From Actinoallomurus bryophytorum (lineage in GTDB: Bacteria > Actinomycetota > Actinomycetes > Streptosporangiales > Streptosporangiaceae): 64,000 nt of DNA. The notes under the pieces were generated by a model, which saw nothing but the letters and a program-made list of their open reading frames with translations, did not search any database and was not told where the DNA came from. A program made the position numbers and the translations under genes. The stretch covers positions 5,084,001 through 5,148,000 of the forward strand of contig NZ_VFOZ01000001.1 of NCBI RefSeq assembly GCF_006716425.1, given 5' to 3'. The stretch's first letter is position 1, and the number at the start of each line of letters is the position of its first letter. Below, piece after piece: positions 1-9,269 of the stretch.

Positions 1-3000
1 CTTCCCCGGCGGCTATTACCTGGTCACCGGGGCGGTCAAGACCTTCGACACCGAAACGGACCGGCTGGAGTACGAGCGGTTCGTCCGGTCCACCAACGGC
101 GAGGACGTGCTGTACGTCTTCCACGCCCGCGAGGCCGGCCGGTATCTCCTGCTGCCGTACAACGTGATCCGCAAGGAGGTCGCCACCCCGATCACCTGCC
201 ACGGCTACTCGTTGTACGACGACGGCACGATGGTCGTGTTCCGCGCCAACGGGAACGAGCCCACGCGGGTGCACCAGATGCAGGTGTGGCAGACGCCGTT
301 TCTGTCCGACGCCTACGCGGCGGCGCAGCCGGTCGGCGCCGGGCCGCTGGAGCGCATCGGCAACGCCGACCTCGTACGCGGCATCTCCGACTGCTTGTCG
401 ATCGCCCGTTCGGTGGCCGAGACGGAGCCGTCCGCGGCTGTCTTCGAGGCGCTGCTCGCCGCCTGCGACCGGGCGTTCGACCACTACTTCTGGGTCGAGG
501 AGCAGGGGCTGCGCGAGCCGCTCGACGGGGTGCGCACCGCCGCCGGGCAGGTGCTGGAGGAGTTCGAGAACGTCCAGCGGCTGACCGCACAGGCGGCCGG
601 CGCGCTCGGCGAGGCGGCCGAGCAGATCATCGGTCTGATCCGGCGGACCAGGAGCGACTCGCCGTCGGCCGCCGACGCGTGGGTGACCCGCCTCGCCGAG
701 CTGCGCCGGTCGCAGGGCCGGCTGGTGACGCTGCGCGAGATGCGGTACGCGGACACCGCCAGGATCGACGAGCTGGCCGGGCAGCTCACCGACGAGCTGA
801 AGTCGACCGGCGGGCGCGCGATCGCCTTCCTTCAGGGCGCGGACGCCTTCGCCGGCTACCACGAGGAGATCGGCCGGCTCGTCGCCGAGGCCGAGGCGAT
901 CGCGACGGTCGCCGAGGCCGGGCCCGTACGCGAACGGCTGGCCGAGCAGACCCACGGCCTGGAGACGCTGATCGAGGTCGTCGGCTCGCTCGACATCGCC
1001 GACGCCGTGGTGCGCACCTCGATCCTGGAACGGATCGGGGAGGTGCTCGCCGAGATCAACCAGGCGCAGGCGAGCCTGACCGCCCGCCGCCGCGAGCTCC
1101 TCGACGTCGAGGGCCGCGCCGCCTTCGCGGCCGAGTTCGCGCTGCTCGGCCAGGCCGTCACCGCCGCGCTCGCGATGGCCGGCACCCCCGAGCACTGCGA
1201 CGACCAGCTCGGCCGCATGATGCTCCAGCTGGAGAACCTCGATTCGCGGTTCGCCGAGTTCGACGACTTCGTCACCGAGCTGGCCGGCAAGCGCGAGGAG
1301 GTCTACGAGGCGTTCTCCGCGCGCAAGCAGGCGCTGCTCGACGAACAGGTACGCCGCGCCGACCGGCTGGCCGAGTCCGCCGAGCGCATCCTGACCGGCG
1401 TGCGGCGGCGGGTCGGCGAGCTGGACTCCCTGGATGACATCAACACCTACTTCGCCGCGGACCCGATGGTGGCCAAGGTCCGCGGCGTCGCGGACCAGCT
1501 GCGGGCCCTCGGCGACCCGGTGCGCGCCGAGGAGCTCGACGGGCGGCTCAAGGCCGCGCGCCAGGACGCCGGCCGGGTCCTGCGGGACCGCGTCGACCTG
1601 TACGACGGCGACGGGCAGACCATCCGCCTCGGCCGGCACCGGTTCGCGGTCAACTCCCAGCCCGTCGACCTGACGCTGGTGCCGTACGAGGACACGATGG
1701 CGTACGCGGTGACCGGGACGGACTACCGGCTGCCGGTGCGCGATCCGGCGTTCGAGGCGACCCGGCCGTACTGGGACCAGCTGCTGGTCTCCGAGACGCC
1801 CGAGGTGTACCGCGCCGAGCACCTGGCCGCCGACCTGCTCGCCGGAGCCTCGCTGGAGGTGCTCCGCCGTGCGGCGGCCGAGGAGGGCGGCTTGCTCACC
1901 GAGGTACGCCGGGTGGCCGAGGCCCGCTACGACGAGGGCTACGAGCGCGGCGTCCACGACCGCGACGCCGTACTCATCCTCGACGCGCTGCTGTGGCTCC
2001 ACACCGGGGCCGGCCTGCTGCGCTACCCGCCGGGCGCACGCGCCGCCGCGCAGCTGTTCTGGGCGCACGGCACCACCGAGCCCGCCCGTACGTCCTGGAC
2101 CGCGCGGGCCCGGTCCCTCGCACGGGCGCGTGACGCGTTCGGCGACGCGGCCGCCGTCGGCGAGCTGCGCGCCGAGCTGACCGGCGCCGTCACGTCCTTC
2201 GCCGCCGGCCGCGGGCTGCCCGGCGGGCAGGATCTGGCCGGTGAGTACCTGTTCGAGGAGCTGGCCGCCTCCCGGGGAGGATTCGTCACCGGAGCGGGGG
2301 CGCGGTCGGTGCTGGACGGTTTCCGCCGGGCGCTCGGCGGCTCCGAGGGGTTCGGCGAGGATCTGCGCGAGCTCGGCGACGACCTGGCCGCCCGCCACCA
2401 GCTGGTCGAGGCCTGGCTGAGCTCGTACCTGAAGGCCGGGAACGCCCCCGCCGACGACCTGGCCGAGGCGGTGGCGATCGAGCTGTGCGGGTCACTGCCG
2501 CGCTATGAGTCCTCCGCCGAGCTGACCGCGACCGTGGAGGGATTGCTGGGCACGCACCCGCGCGTCACCGGGCGGCGGCTGACGCTGCGGCTCGACGAGG
2601 TGCTGACGCGTACCCACCGGTTCCGCGCCGAGCGGGTGCCCGCGTACCGCGCGTACCAGAGGCGGCGTGGCGAACTGATCGCCGCCGAACGCTCACGGCT
2701 GCGGCTGACGGAGTACCGGCCCAAGGTGATGAGCGGGTTCGTCCGCAACGCGCTGCTGGACGAGGTGTACCTGCCGCTCATCGGCGACAACCTGGCCAAG
2801 CAGCTCGGCGCGACCGGAGACGCCAAGCGCACCGACCAGATGGGCCTGCTGCTGCTCATCTCGCCGCCCGGGTACGGCAAGACCACGTTGATGGAGTACG
2901 TCGCCGGGCGGCTCGGCCTGATGTTCGTCAAGGTCAACGGCCCCGCGCTCGGCCAGTCGGTCACCTCGCTCGACCCGGCGGAGGCGCCGAACGCCACCGC

Positions 3001-3937
3001 GCGCCAGGAGGTCGAGAAGATCTCCTTCGCGCTGGAGATGGGCAACAACGTGCTGCTCTATCTGGACGACATCCAGCACACCTCACCCGAGCTGCTGCAA
3101 CGGTTCATCTCGCTGTGCGACGCGCAGCGCCGGATGGAGGGCGTCTGGCAGGACCGCACCCGCACGTACGACCTGCGCGGTAAGCGGTTCGCGGTGTGCA
3201 TGGCGGGCAACCCGTTCACCGAGTCGGGGCAGCGGTTCCGCATCCCGGACATGCTCGCCAACCGTGCCGACGTGTGGAACCTCGGCGACGTGCTGTCCGG
3301 CCGCGAGGAGCTGTTCGCGCTCAGCTACGTGGAGAACGCGCTGACCTCCAACCCGGTGCTCGCGCCGCTGTCCACCCGGGACCGCGCCGACGTCGAGCTC
3401 CTCGTACGCCTGGCGCGGGGCGACACGACGGTCACCGCCGACCGGCTCACCCACCCGTACTCGGCGACCGAGCTGCAGCAGATCCTGGCCGTGCTGCGCC
3501 GGCTGCTGCGGGTGCAGCAGGTGGTGCTGGCCTGCAACCAGGCCTACATCGCCTCGGCGGCGCGCAGCGACGCGTCGCGGACCGAGCCGCCGTTCCAGCT
3601 GCAGGGGTCGTACCGGAACATGAACAAGCTCGCCGAACGGATCGTGCCGGTGATGAACGAGGCCGAGCTCGAGGCCGTCATCGACGACCACTACCTGGGG
3701 GAGGCGCAGACCCTCGCCGCCGGTGCCGAGGCCAACCTGCTCAAACTGGCCGAGCTGCGAGGCACGCTGACCGCGGAACAGAGCGCGCGGTGGGCGGAGG
3801 TTAAGACGGCGTTCCTGCGCTCGCAGGCCCTGGGCGGCGACGAGGACGACCCGATGAGCCGCGCGATCGGCGCCCTGGGCCTGCTCGCCGACCGCGTCGC
3901 CGGCGTGGAGACCGCCATCACCCGCACGGAGCACTGA
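1..3937 (+). CDS. Large AAA ATPase of the 'DNA repair ATPase' (DUF3686-type) family, 5' end outside window
   Basis: The reading frame is open from base 2 to the stop at 3937, so about 1311 residues are visible and the true start lies upstream; the internal GTG at 107 is not the start. The first 800 or so residues are Ala/Glu/Arg-rich and look like extended helical or coiled-coil segments. A single AAA module follows near the C-terminus, with Walker A PPGYGKTT (about 2861-2887) and Walker B VLLYLDDIQ (about 3049-3075). Actinobacterial proteins of this layout carry the historical label 'DNA repair ATPase'; I know of no established biochemical role. The MoxR-like ATPase placement suggests a remodelling enzyme, which is inference. 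Expression context is not visible because the upstream neighbour lies outside the window and the next gene is convergent. Confidence 0.8.
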   Translation, partial: FPGGYYLVTGAVKTFDTETDRLEYERFVRSTNGEDVLYVFHAREAGRYLLLPYNVIRKEVATPITCHGYSLYDDGTMVVFRANGNEPTRVHQMQVWQTPFLSDAYAAAQPVGAGPLERIGNADLVRGISDCLSIARSVAETEPSAAVFEALLAACDRAFDHYFWVEEQGLREPLDGVRTAAGQVLEEFENVQRLTAQAAGALGEAAEQIIGLIRRTRSDSPSAADAWVTRLAELRRSQGRLVTLREMRYADTARIDELAGQLTDELKSTGGRAIAFLQGADAFAGYHEEIGRLVAEAEAIATVAEAGPVRERLAEQTHGLETLIEVVGSLDIADAVVRTSILERIGEVLAEINQAQASLTARRRELLDVEGRAAFAAEFALLGQAVTAALAMAGTPEHCDDQLGRMMLQLENLDSRFAEFDDFVTELAGKREEVYEAFSARKQALLDEQVRRADRLAESAERILTGVRRRVGELDSLDDINTYFAADPMVAKVRGVADQLRALGDPVRAEELDGRLKAARQDAGRVLRDRVDLYDGDGQTIRLGRHRFAVNSQPVDLTLVPYEDTMAYAVTGTDYRLPVRDPAFEATRPYWDQLLVSETPEVYRAEHLAADLLAGASLEVLRRAAAEEGGLLTEVRRVAEARYDEGYERGVHDRDAVLILDALLWLHTGAGLLRYPPGARAAAQLFWAHGTTEPARTSWTARARSLARARDAFGDAAAVGELRAELTGAVTSFAAGRGLPGGQDLAGEYLFEELAASRGGFVTGAGARSVLDGFRRALGGSEGFGEDLRELGDDLAARHQLVEAWLSSYLKAGNAPADDLAEAVAIELCGSLPRYESSAELTATVEGLLGTHPRVTGRRLTLRLDEVLTRTHRFRAERVPAYRAYQRRRGELIAAERSRLRLTEYRPKVMSGFVRNALLDEVYLPLIGDNLAKQLGATGDAKRTDQMGLLLLISPPGYGKTTLMEYVAGRLGLMFVKVNGPALGQSVTSLDPAEAPNATARQEVEKISFALEMGNNVLLYLDDIQHTSPELLQRFISLCDAQRRMEGVWQDRTRTYDLRGKRFAVCMAGNPFTESGQRFRIPDMLANRADVWNLGDVLSGREELFALSYVENALTSNPVLAPLSTRDRADVELLVRLARGDTTVTADRLTHPYSATELQQILAVLRRLLRVQQVVLACNQAYIASAARSDASRTEPPFQLQGSYRNMNKLAERIVPVMNEAELEAVIDDHYLGEAQTLAAGAEANLLKLAELRGTLTAEQSARWAEVKTAFLRSQALGGDEDDPMSRAIGALGLLADRVAGVETAITRTEH

Positions 3938-3975
3938 CCGGCCGGGGATGTCCGCCGCGAAGTGCTCACAAGTGC

Positions 3976-5091
3976 TCACCTGCCGGCGTGCTTGGTGGCC
4001 TTCACGTTCGCCTGCTCGGCGAAGATCCAGTTGTCGGCGTGGGTCCGCAGGCCGGGCAGCCAGGTCCCCGGGGTGTCACGGGACGCCGCGAGCTGCTGCG
4101 CGGCGTGGTCACGCAGCACGCTGTGAGAGTGGGCGAGGTGGAGGCCGACGACGCCGAAGCCCGGGTAGCCGACGTCGTTGCCGCGCGCCTGCTCGTACGC
4201 CTTGCCCAGCGTCTCCGCGGCACCGGCGTCCAGATCCTTGCCCAGCGCTCTGATCGACTCGGGCCTGATCTTCTTGATCGCGTCTTTGTCGGCCGCGCCG
4301 GCCGCACGGTAGCCGGCCGGCATGGTGGCACCGGCCGGGAGCTGCCTGGGCCAGCTCAGGGTCGTCTGGGTGCCTTCGAAAGCGTGGTCGGCGTCACCCA
4401 TTAAGTAGTTGATCTCCCCGGTCATACTGGCCACGCCCGCGACGGGGACTAGGACCTTGAACCGTGCGAGGAGGCGGCTGAGATTCGCTTCGGCGAAACC
4501 GTTGACCTTGCTCAGGCCGGTCGCCAGGGCTCTGGCGAACTTCATCGCCTGGGCCAGTCCGCCGTTGGCCGCGACGGCGGCGGCCCCGTTCGCACCGGGG
4601 ACGGCCGCGAGGGCGACCACGCCCGACACGAAGCTGAGAGCGGTCGCTCCGATGACCGCCGACGACAGGCCCGCCCCCACGTACGCGACCGCACATCCTT
4701 TGAGCGTGTGCTGGATGTCGTCGTACATCGCGGCGGCCTGCTCGAGGTTGTTCTGGTAGGGCGTGACTCTGGTCGCGACGAACGCGTCCTTGCCTCGCTC
4801 GCTCCAGTTGTCGGCGCCGGCATGCCGGGCCACGGCCCTCGTCATCTCCGAACTCGCCGTCCGAATGAGCGTGGCGACGTCGCCGTACCTTTCCCCGGCG
4901 TGCCACATCTGCGCGGGATCCGACACGGCCGCGGCCAGTGGTACCGCGACCAGAATCGTGAGCGGGTAGAGGATGGCGGCGCTCATCGCGAAGGGGGCGG
5001 CGCCCGCCGCGAGGACGGCGGCTCTCGCCGAGGTCGTGGCTCCGTAGACGCTCGGTACCGAGGTGATCATGTCAGAGGCGGTCATGCCCAT
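3976..5091 (-). CDS. WXG-like N-terminal domain protein with hydrophobic segments (hypothetical)
   Basis: The start at 5091 (MGMTASDM) is preferred over an upstream GTG because GGGAG sits 8 nt before it. The product is 371 aa. Residues of about 25-55 are hydrophobic; a helical stretch around WHAGERYGDVATLIRTAS and then NWSERGKDAF resembles the W-x-G turn of WXG100/ESX-type helical hairpins. A second hydrophobic Gly/Ala-rich region lies near residues 120-160. The C-terminal half is soluble and unrecognised. A link to type VII secretion is only suggested by this similarity; no ESX gene is adjacent. It stands alone between the ATPase gene (convergent) and the importer operon. Confidence 0.6.
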   Translation of the reverse strand: MGMTASDMITSVPSVYGATTSARAAVLAAGAAPFAMSAAILYPLTILVAVPLAAAVSDPAQMWHAGERYGDVATLIRTASSEMTRAVARHAGADNWSERGKDAFVATRVTPYQNNLEQAAAMYDDIQHTLKGCAVAYVGAGLSSAVIGATALSFVSGVVALAAVPGANGAAAVAANGGLAQAMKFARALATGLSKVNGFAEANLSRLLARFKVLVPVAGVASMTGEINYLMGDADHAFEGTQTTLSWPRQLPAGATMPAGYRAAGAADKDAIKKIRPESIRALGKDLDAGAAETLGKAYEQARGNDVGYPGFGVVGLHLAHSHSVLRDHAAQQLAASRDTPGTWLPGLRTHADNWIFAEQANVKATKHAGR

Positions 5092-5202
5092 GGTGGTGTC
5101 TCCCGGAGGGCGGTGAGCCGGCGTCGAATGCGGACGATCAACGAGACTACGGATCCCGGTGGCGACGCTCAATGGCTTTCACCGTGCTCGCGGGCCTTCG
5201 TT

Positions 5203-5245
5203 GAAACGGCCGCCTCGCCATCAGCGATGACGAGGCGGCCGTTTC
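5203..5245 (-). terminator. Long hairpin ending the ABC importer operon
   Basis: Two perfectly complementary 15-base arms, GAAACGGCCGCCTCG (5203-5217) and its reverse complement (5231-5245), enclose a 13-nt loop, 40 bp past the stop of the binding-protein gene. There is no long U-run, as is common for actinomycete terminators. The structure is seen directly; terminator function is inferred. Confidence 0.75.
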
Positions 5246-5284
5246 ACGTGGATCCCGCCGGCAGTGGCCCGGCGGTGCGGACGG

Positions 5285-6592
5285 TCAGCCGGCGGGGATG
5301 CCGTTGGCCGGGGCCTGCGGCTGGGGCGTCGTGTACGGCTGGATCGCGCCCGTGCCGTCGTCGGTGGTCAGCGGTGTGCCGCTCAACACGATGGTGTTGC
5401 CGGAGATCTTGCCGATCTGGGCGCCCGCGTAGCCGGCGTGTGAGTCCTTCGAGAACGCGAACGGCACCAGGCCGGCACCGGTGAACCCGCCCTTCTCGAC
5501 GGCGTCGACCAGGGACTTACGGGTGGGGTTGCGGCCGGCCGCCTTCAACGCCTGGACGAACGTGTACGCCGCCGACATCCCGTACGTGACGTTGCCGTCG
5601 AAGGGCAGTTTCGGGATGTAGGTGGCGTGGATCTTCTTGAACAGCTGGGTCCAGCTGTTCGCCGTGTCGCCCGCGGGCGACGCGTACGAGTCGGTGATGA
5701 TCCCCTGGATCAGTGGGTTGCCCTCGACCTTGGCCCCGCCCTTCTTGGCGAAGCTCTCCAGCAGCCCGCTGAGCGTGGTGGGGTCCGAGCCGACGTTGCT
5801 GACGGCAAGCTGCGGCTTGAAGCCCAGCTTCAGCGACGCCAGCCGGAACAGCGCCGTGAACGCCGGAATGCTGAACAGCACCACGACGTCGGCCTTGGAC
5901 GAGGCGATCGCCTGGGCCTGCGGGCTCACGTCGGTGTTGGTCGGCTGGTACGACTCGCGCTTGACGACCTGGTCCTTCGGGATGTACATGTCCAGGCCCT
6001 TGACGCCGTCCTGGCCGAAGTCGTCGTTCTGGTAGAAGTAGGCGACCTTCTTCCCGGCGAAGTTCTGCTTGATGTACTGCCCGAGGATCTTCCCCTCGCG
6101 GATGTAGTCGGTCTGCCAGCCGAAGGTGTACGGGTGCTTGGCGGCCTGGTCCCAGCATCCGCAGCCGGAGGCCACGAACAGGTCGGGTACGCGCTGGGCG
6201 TTGAGGTAGTCCACGACCTTCGTGTGCGTCGGGGTGCCGAGGCCGTTGAAGATCGCGAACACCTTGTCCTGCAGCACCAGCCGGTGCACGACGTCCACGG
6301 TCGTGGTGGGGTTGTAGACATCGTCGACGTACTTGTAGACGATCTTTCGGCCGTTGATCCCGCCGTTGGCGTTGACGTAGTCGAAGTAGGCCTTCGACGC
6401 GGGGGAGATCTCGCTGTACCCGGGGGCGGCCGGCCCGGTCAGCGGCTGGTGGCTGCCGATCGTCACCGTGGTGGCCGTGATGCCCGGGGCGGAGGCCTTG
6501 TTCTTGTCGCCTCCGGTGTCGTTGCCACCGGAACCGCACCCCGCGACCACAAGGGTCATCGCGGCCAGACCGGCGATCATGCGTTTGATCAT
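5285..6592 (-). CDS. ABC importer substrate-binding lipoprotein, branched-chain amino acid type
   Basis: The 435-aa product starts with a lipoprotein signal: basic MIKR, a hydrophobic stretch and lipobox VAGC with the modified Cys at residue 19. The mature part has the Leu/Ile/Val-binding (Peripla_BP_6) pattern from TVTIGSHQPLTGPAA to the C-terminal GKISGNTIVLSGTPL. It would be anchored outside the membrane and deliver ligand to the LivH/LivM-like permeases encoded just upstream. Its start overlaps the stop of the preceding permease gene (ATGA at 6589-6592), and AGGAG precedes it. The ligand cannot be read from sequence: family members bind branched-chain amino acids, amides, urea or aromatic acids. 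Confidence 0.9.
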   Translation of the reverse strand: MIKRMIAGLAAMTLVVAGCGSGGNDTGGDKNKASAPGITATTVTIGSHQPLTGPAAPGYSEISPASKAYFDYVNANGGINGRKIVYKYVDDVYNPTTTVDVVHRLVLQDKVFAIFNGLGTPTHTKVVDYLNAQRVPDLFVASGCGCWDQAAKHPYTFGWQTDYIREGKILGQYIKQNFAGKKVAYFYQNDDFGQDGVKGLDMYIPKDQVVKRESYQPTNTDVSPQAQAIASSKADVVVLFSIPAFTALFRLASLKLGFKPQLAVSNVGSDPTTLSGLLESFAKKGGAKVEGNPLIQGIITDSYASPAGDTANSWTQLFKKIHATYIPKLPFDGNVTYGMSAAYTFVQALKAAGRNPTRKSLVDAVEKGGFTGAGLVPFAFSKDSHAGYAGAQIGKISGNTIVLSGTPLTTDDGTGAIQPYTTPQPQAPANGIPAG

Positions 6593-7638
6593 TGGCTTCT
6601 CCTAGCGTGGGCCAGAATCGGTCCGAAAAGGGCTCGCAGTCCCCCTTGCACGCCTGCGGGGAAGGCGAGCATGACGACGACGAGGACGAGTCCATAGATC
6701 GCGAGTGGCAGGTTGGACTCGACGTTGTGCGACAGGTGTGCCGACTGCGCGACGTCGCTGGCCCAGGACGGCACCAGCACGAGGATCAGTGAGCCCCAGA
6801 TCGCGCCCGCCAGGCTGCCCAGCCCGCCGAGGATGATCGCGCTGACGAGCTGGAGCGACAGGGTGATGGTGAACGCCCCGGGCGCCGCCAGTGTGGTGAC
6901 GAACGCGAGCAGCCCGCCGCCGAGCCCGCCGCAGGCGGCGGCCACGACGAAGGCGAGCACCTGCGTGCGCGCGACATGGATTCCGGCGAGGGACGCGGCG
7001 ATCTCGTCGTCGCGTACGGCGCGGAACGTACGCCCGAAGCGGCTGCGGGTGAGGTTGGCCAGCAGGAACATCGTGATGACGGTGGCACCGCAGGCGATCC
7101 ACGCCTGCCAGCGTTCGAGGGGGAACGTCTCGCCCAGGCTGAGCGGTGGCGGCGCGGGCGAGATGGACATGCCGTTCTGCGCGCCGAGGTGCTTGGTGAG
7201 CGGGCCGTAGGACGCCAGCTCCGGCAGGCCCACCGCGAGCGCGAGCGTCGCGCCCGCCAGGTAGGGACCGCGGAGCCGGGCCGCCGCGGCCCCGACGAAC
7301 AGGCCGGCCGCGGCCGACACGAGCGCGGAGGCGAACAACGCCGCGGCGAGCGGCCAGTGCCAGCCATTGATCAGCAGCGCCGTCGTGTACGCGCCGATCG
7401 CCATGAACGCGCCCTGGCCGAGCGAGATCTGCCCGCTCAGGCCGGTCAGCACCGTGAGCCCGACGGCGGCGCAGGCGAAGTAGGCCGCCTGGGCCATCTG
7501 CAGGTCGCGGTACGCCCCCAGCACGTTCGTCAGCACGTACAGCGCGAGCGCGGCGAGCACGGCCAGCGCCGCGTGGCGGACGAGTGTGGGCCGCAGCACG
7601 GCCGGGAGAGGTCTGCCCATTACGGCACGCTCCTGCAC
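6589..7638 (-). CDS. Branched-chain amino acid-type ABC permease, LivM-like
   Basis: The 349-aa polytopic protein has about nine hydrophobic segments, with LSGQISLGQGAFMAIGAYTT typical of the LivM/BPD_transp_2 family and the coupling region RDDEIAASLAGIHV. It should form the translocation pore with the LivH-like neighbour. GTG at 7638 has GAGGAG 5 nt upstream; ATG at 7620 is an alternative start with GGAG. The gene is fourth in a tightly packed operon and its stop overlaps the binding-protein start. Confidence 0.9.
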   Translation of the reverse strand: MQERAVMGRPLPAVLRPTLVRHAALAVLAALALYVLTNVLGAYRDLQMAQAAYFACAAVGLTVLTGLSGQISLGQGAFMAIGAYTTALLINGWHWPLAAALFASALVSAAAGLFVGAAAARLRGPYLAGATLALAVGLPELASYGPLTKHLGAQNGMSISPAPPPLSLGETFPLERWQAWIACGATVITMFLLANLTRSRFGRTFRAVRDDEIAASLAGIHVARTQVLAFVVAAACGGLGGGLLAFVTTLAAPGAFTITLSLQLVSAIILGGLGSLAGAIWGSLILVLVPSWASDVAQSAHLSHNVESNLPLAIYGLVLVVVMLAFPAGVQGGLRALFGPILAHARRSQ

Positions 7639-7648
7639 GACGCTCCTC

Positions 7649-8518
7649 TCAGACCCGCCGCCCGGCCCTGCCCGCGAACAGGCCGGCCGGTCGGATCATG
7701 AGTATGGTGATCAGCGCCGCGAAGGCGCCGAGGGTGACGATGTCGGAGCTGACGTAGCCCGACACGTAGCTGAGCGCGCAGCCCAGGATGACGCCGCCGG
7801 CGATGGCACCCGCCGGGCTGTCCAGGCCGCCGATGACGGCGGCGGTGAAGCCGAAGACCAGCACGGAGTCGAACTGGTTCGGCCCGACGAACACCGACGG
7901 CGCGATGAGCACGCCGGCCAGCGAGCCGACCAGTGCGGCCAGCGCCCATCCCAGCGTCAGCATCCGCCCGACGCGTACGCCGAGGAGCCGCGCGACCTCG
8001 GGCGCGAACGCCGCCGCCCGCATCTTCAGGCCGACGTCGGTACGGCGGAACAGGAGCAGCAGGGCGATGGCGACGACCGCGACGGCGCCGACGACGAACA
8101 GGTCGGAGGGGGAGAGCAGGAGATCGCGGGTGAACCCCCTGATGGTGAACGCCGGGGGGTACGAGTGCGGGGTGCCGCCCCAGATCATGCCCGCGGCGGC
8201 CTGCAGCAGGATCAGCAACCCCAGCGTGGTGATCACCGCGTTGAGCGGAGGCCCGCCCTCGACGCGCCGGATCAGCAACCGCTCGACCACGGCGCCGAGC
8301 ACCAGGCCCGAGGCGAGGGCGGCGGCGAGGGCCAGCCAGTACGACCCTCCGTGCTGCACGACGGTCCAGGCGAGGAACGTGGTGAACATCAGCATGCCGC
8401 CCTGGGCGAAGTTGACGATCCGGGTGGCACGCCAGATCAGCACGAGCGCGAGCGCCACCGCGGCGAACACCATGCCGTCCGTGATTCCGGCCAGGGTCAG
8501 GTTGACGAAGCGCAGCAT
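7649..8518 (-). CDS. Branched-chain amino acid-type ABC permease, LivH-like
   Basis: The 289-aa integral membrane protein contains the family pattern VNFAQGGMLMFTTFLAW near residue 40 and GGLDSPAGAIAGGVILG in the last third. It is separated from the stop of the upstream ATPase gene by a single base, so translation is almost certainly coupled. It is the partner of the LivM-like permease downstream. Confidence 0.9.
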   Translation of the reverse strand: MLRFVNLTLAGITDGMVFAAVALALVLIWRATRIVNFAQGGMLMFTTFLAWTVVQHGGSYWLALAAALASGLVLGAVVERLLIRRVEGGPPLNAVITTLGLLILLQAAAGMIWGGTPHSYPPAFTIRGFTRDLLLSPSDLFVVGAVAVVAIALLLLFRRTDVGLKMRAAAFAPEVARLLGVRVGRMLTLGWALAALVGSLAGVLIAPSVFVGPNQFDSVLVFGFTAAVIGGLDSPAGAIAGGVILGCALSYVSGYVSSDIVTLGAFAALITILMIRPAGLFAGRAGRRV

Positions 8519-8519
8519 C

Positions 8520-9269
8520 TCAGAACCCCAGGTAGGCGTGGCGTAGCTGATCGTCGCCGGCGAGCAGCCGGGCGTCTTTGTCGATGGCGATCGTGCCGAG
8601 GTTGAGGACGATGGCGCGGTCTGCGATGGACAGGGCGCTCCGCGCGTTCTGCTCGACCAGCAGTACGGTCAGGCCCCGCTCGTCCCGCATGCGGCGCAGC
8701 ACGGCCATGATCTGGGCGACGAGCCGTGGCGCCAGGCCGAGCGAGGGTTCGTCGAGCAGCAGCAGGCGGGGGTTGCTCATCAATGCGCGTCCGATGGCCA
8801 GCATCTGGCGCTCCCCGCCGGACAGCGTCGTGGCCTGGCGCCGGGCCCGTTCCCGCAGCGGTGGGAACAGCTCGTACACGTTCTCCAGCGACCACCGCGG
8901 ACCGTCGTCGGCGCTCCGTGCCGCCGTCCGCCGGATGAGGCCGCCGAGCCGGAGGTTCTCCTCGACCGTGAGCTCGACGATGACCCCGCGGCCTTCGGGG
9001 ACGTGGGCCAGGCCCGCGCGGACGATGTCCTCCACCGGGGTACGCGCGATGTCGCGGCCGTCCAGGACGACCCGCCCCGAGCGGGGGCGCAGCAATCCGC
9101 TGAGAGTACGGAGAAAGGTGGTCTTGCCCGCTCCGTTGGCACCGAGGACCGCCGTGACGCTTCCCCGCGGCACGGAGAGCGACACCCCGCTGAGTGCGCG
9201 GACCGCACCGTACGCCACGGTGAGGTCCTCCACCTCGAGCATGTTCGCCGTCGCGTCCATCTCACTCAT
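8520..9269 (-). CDS. ABC importer ATP-binding protein, LivF-like
   Basis: The 249-aa ATPase has Walker A GANGAGKTT, Q-loop region, signature LSGGERQ and Walker B LLLLDEPS, followed by the switch His region VLLVEQNARSAL. The C-terminal DDQLRHAYLGF ending is characteristic of LivF. Its start overlaps the LivG-like stop (9266-9269). It should energise the permease pair together with the LivG-like subunit on the cytoplasmic face. Confidence 0.92.
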   Translation of the reverse strand: MSEMDATANMLEVEDLTVAYGAVRALSGVSLSVPRGSVTAVLGANGAGKTTFLRTLSGLLRPRSGRVVLDGRDIARTPVEDIVRAGLAHVPEGRGVIVELTVEENLRLGGLIRRTAARSADDGPRWSLENVYELFPPLRERARRQATTLSGGERQMLAIGRALMSNPRLLLLDEPSLGLAPRLVAQIMAVLRRMRDERGLTVLLVEQNARSALSIADRAIVLNLGTIAIDKDARLLAGDDQLRHAYLGF

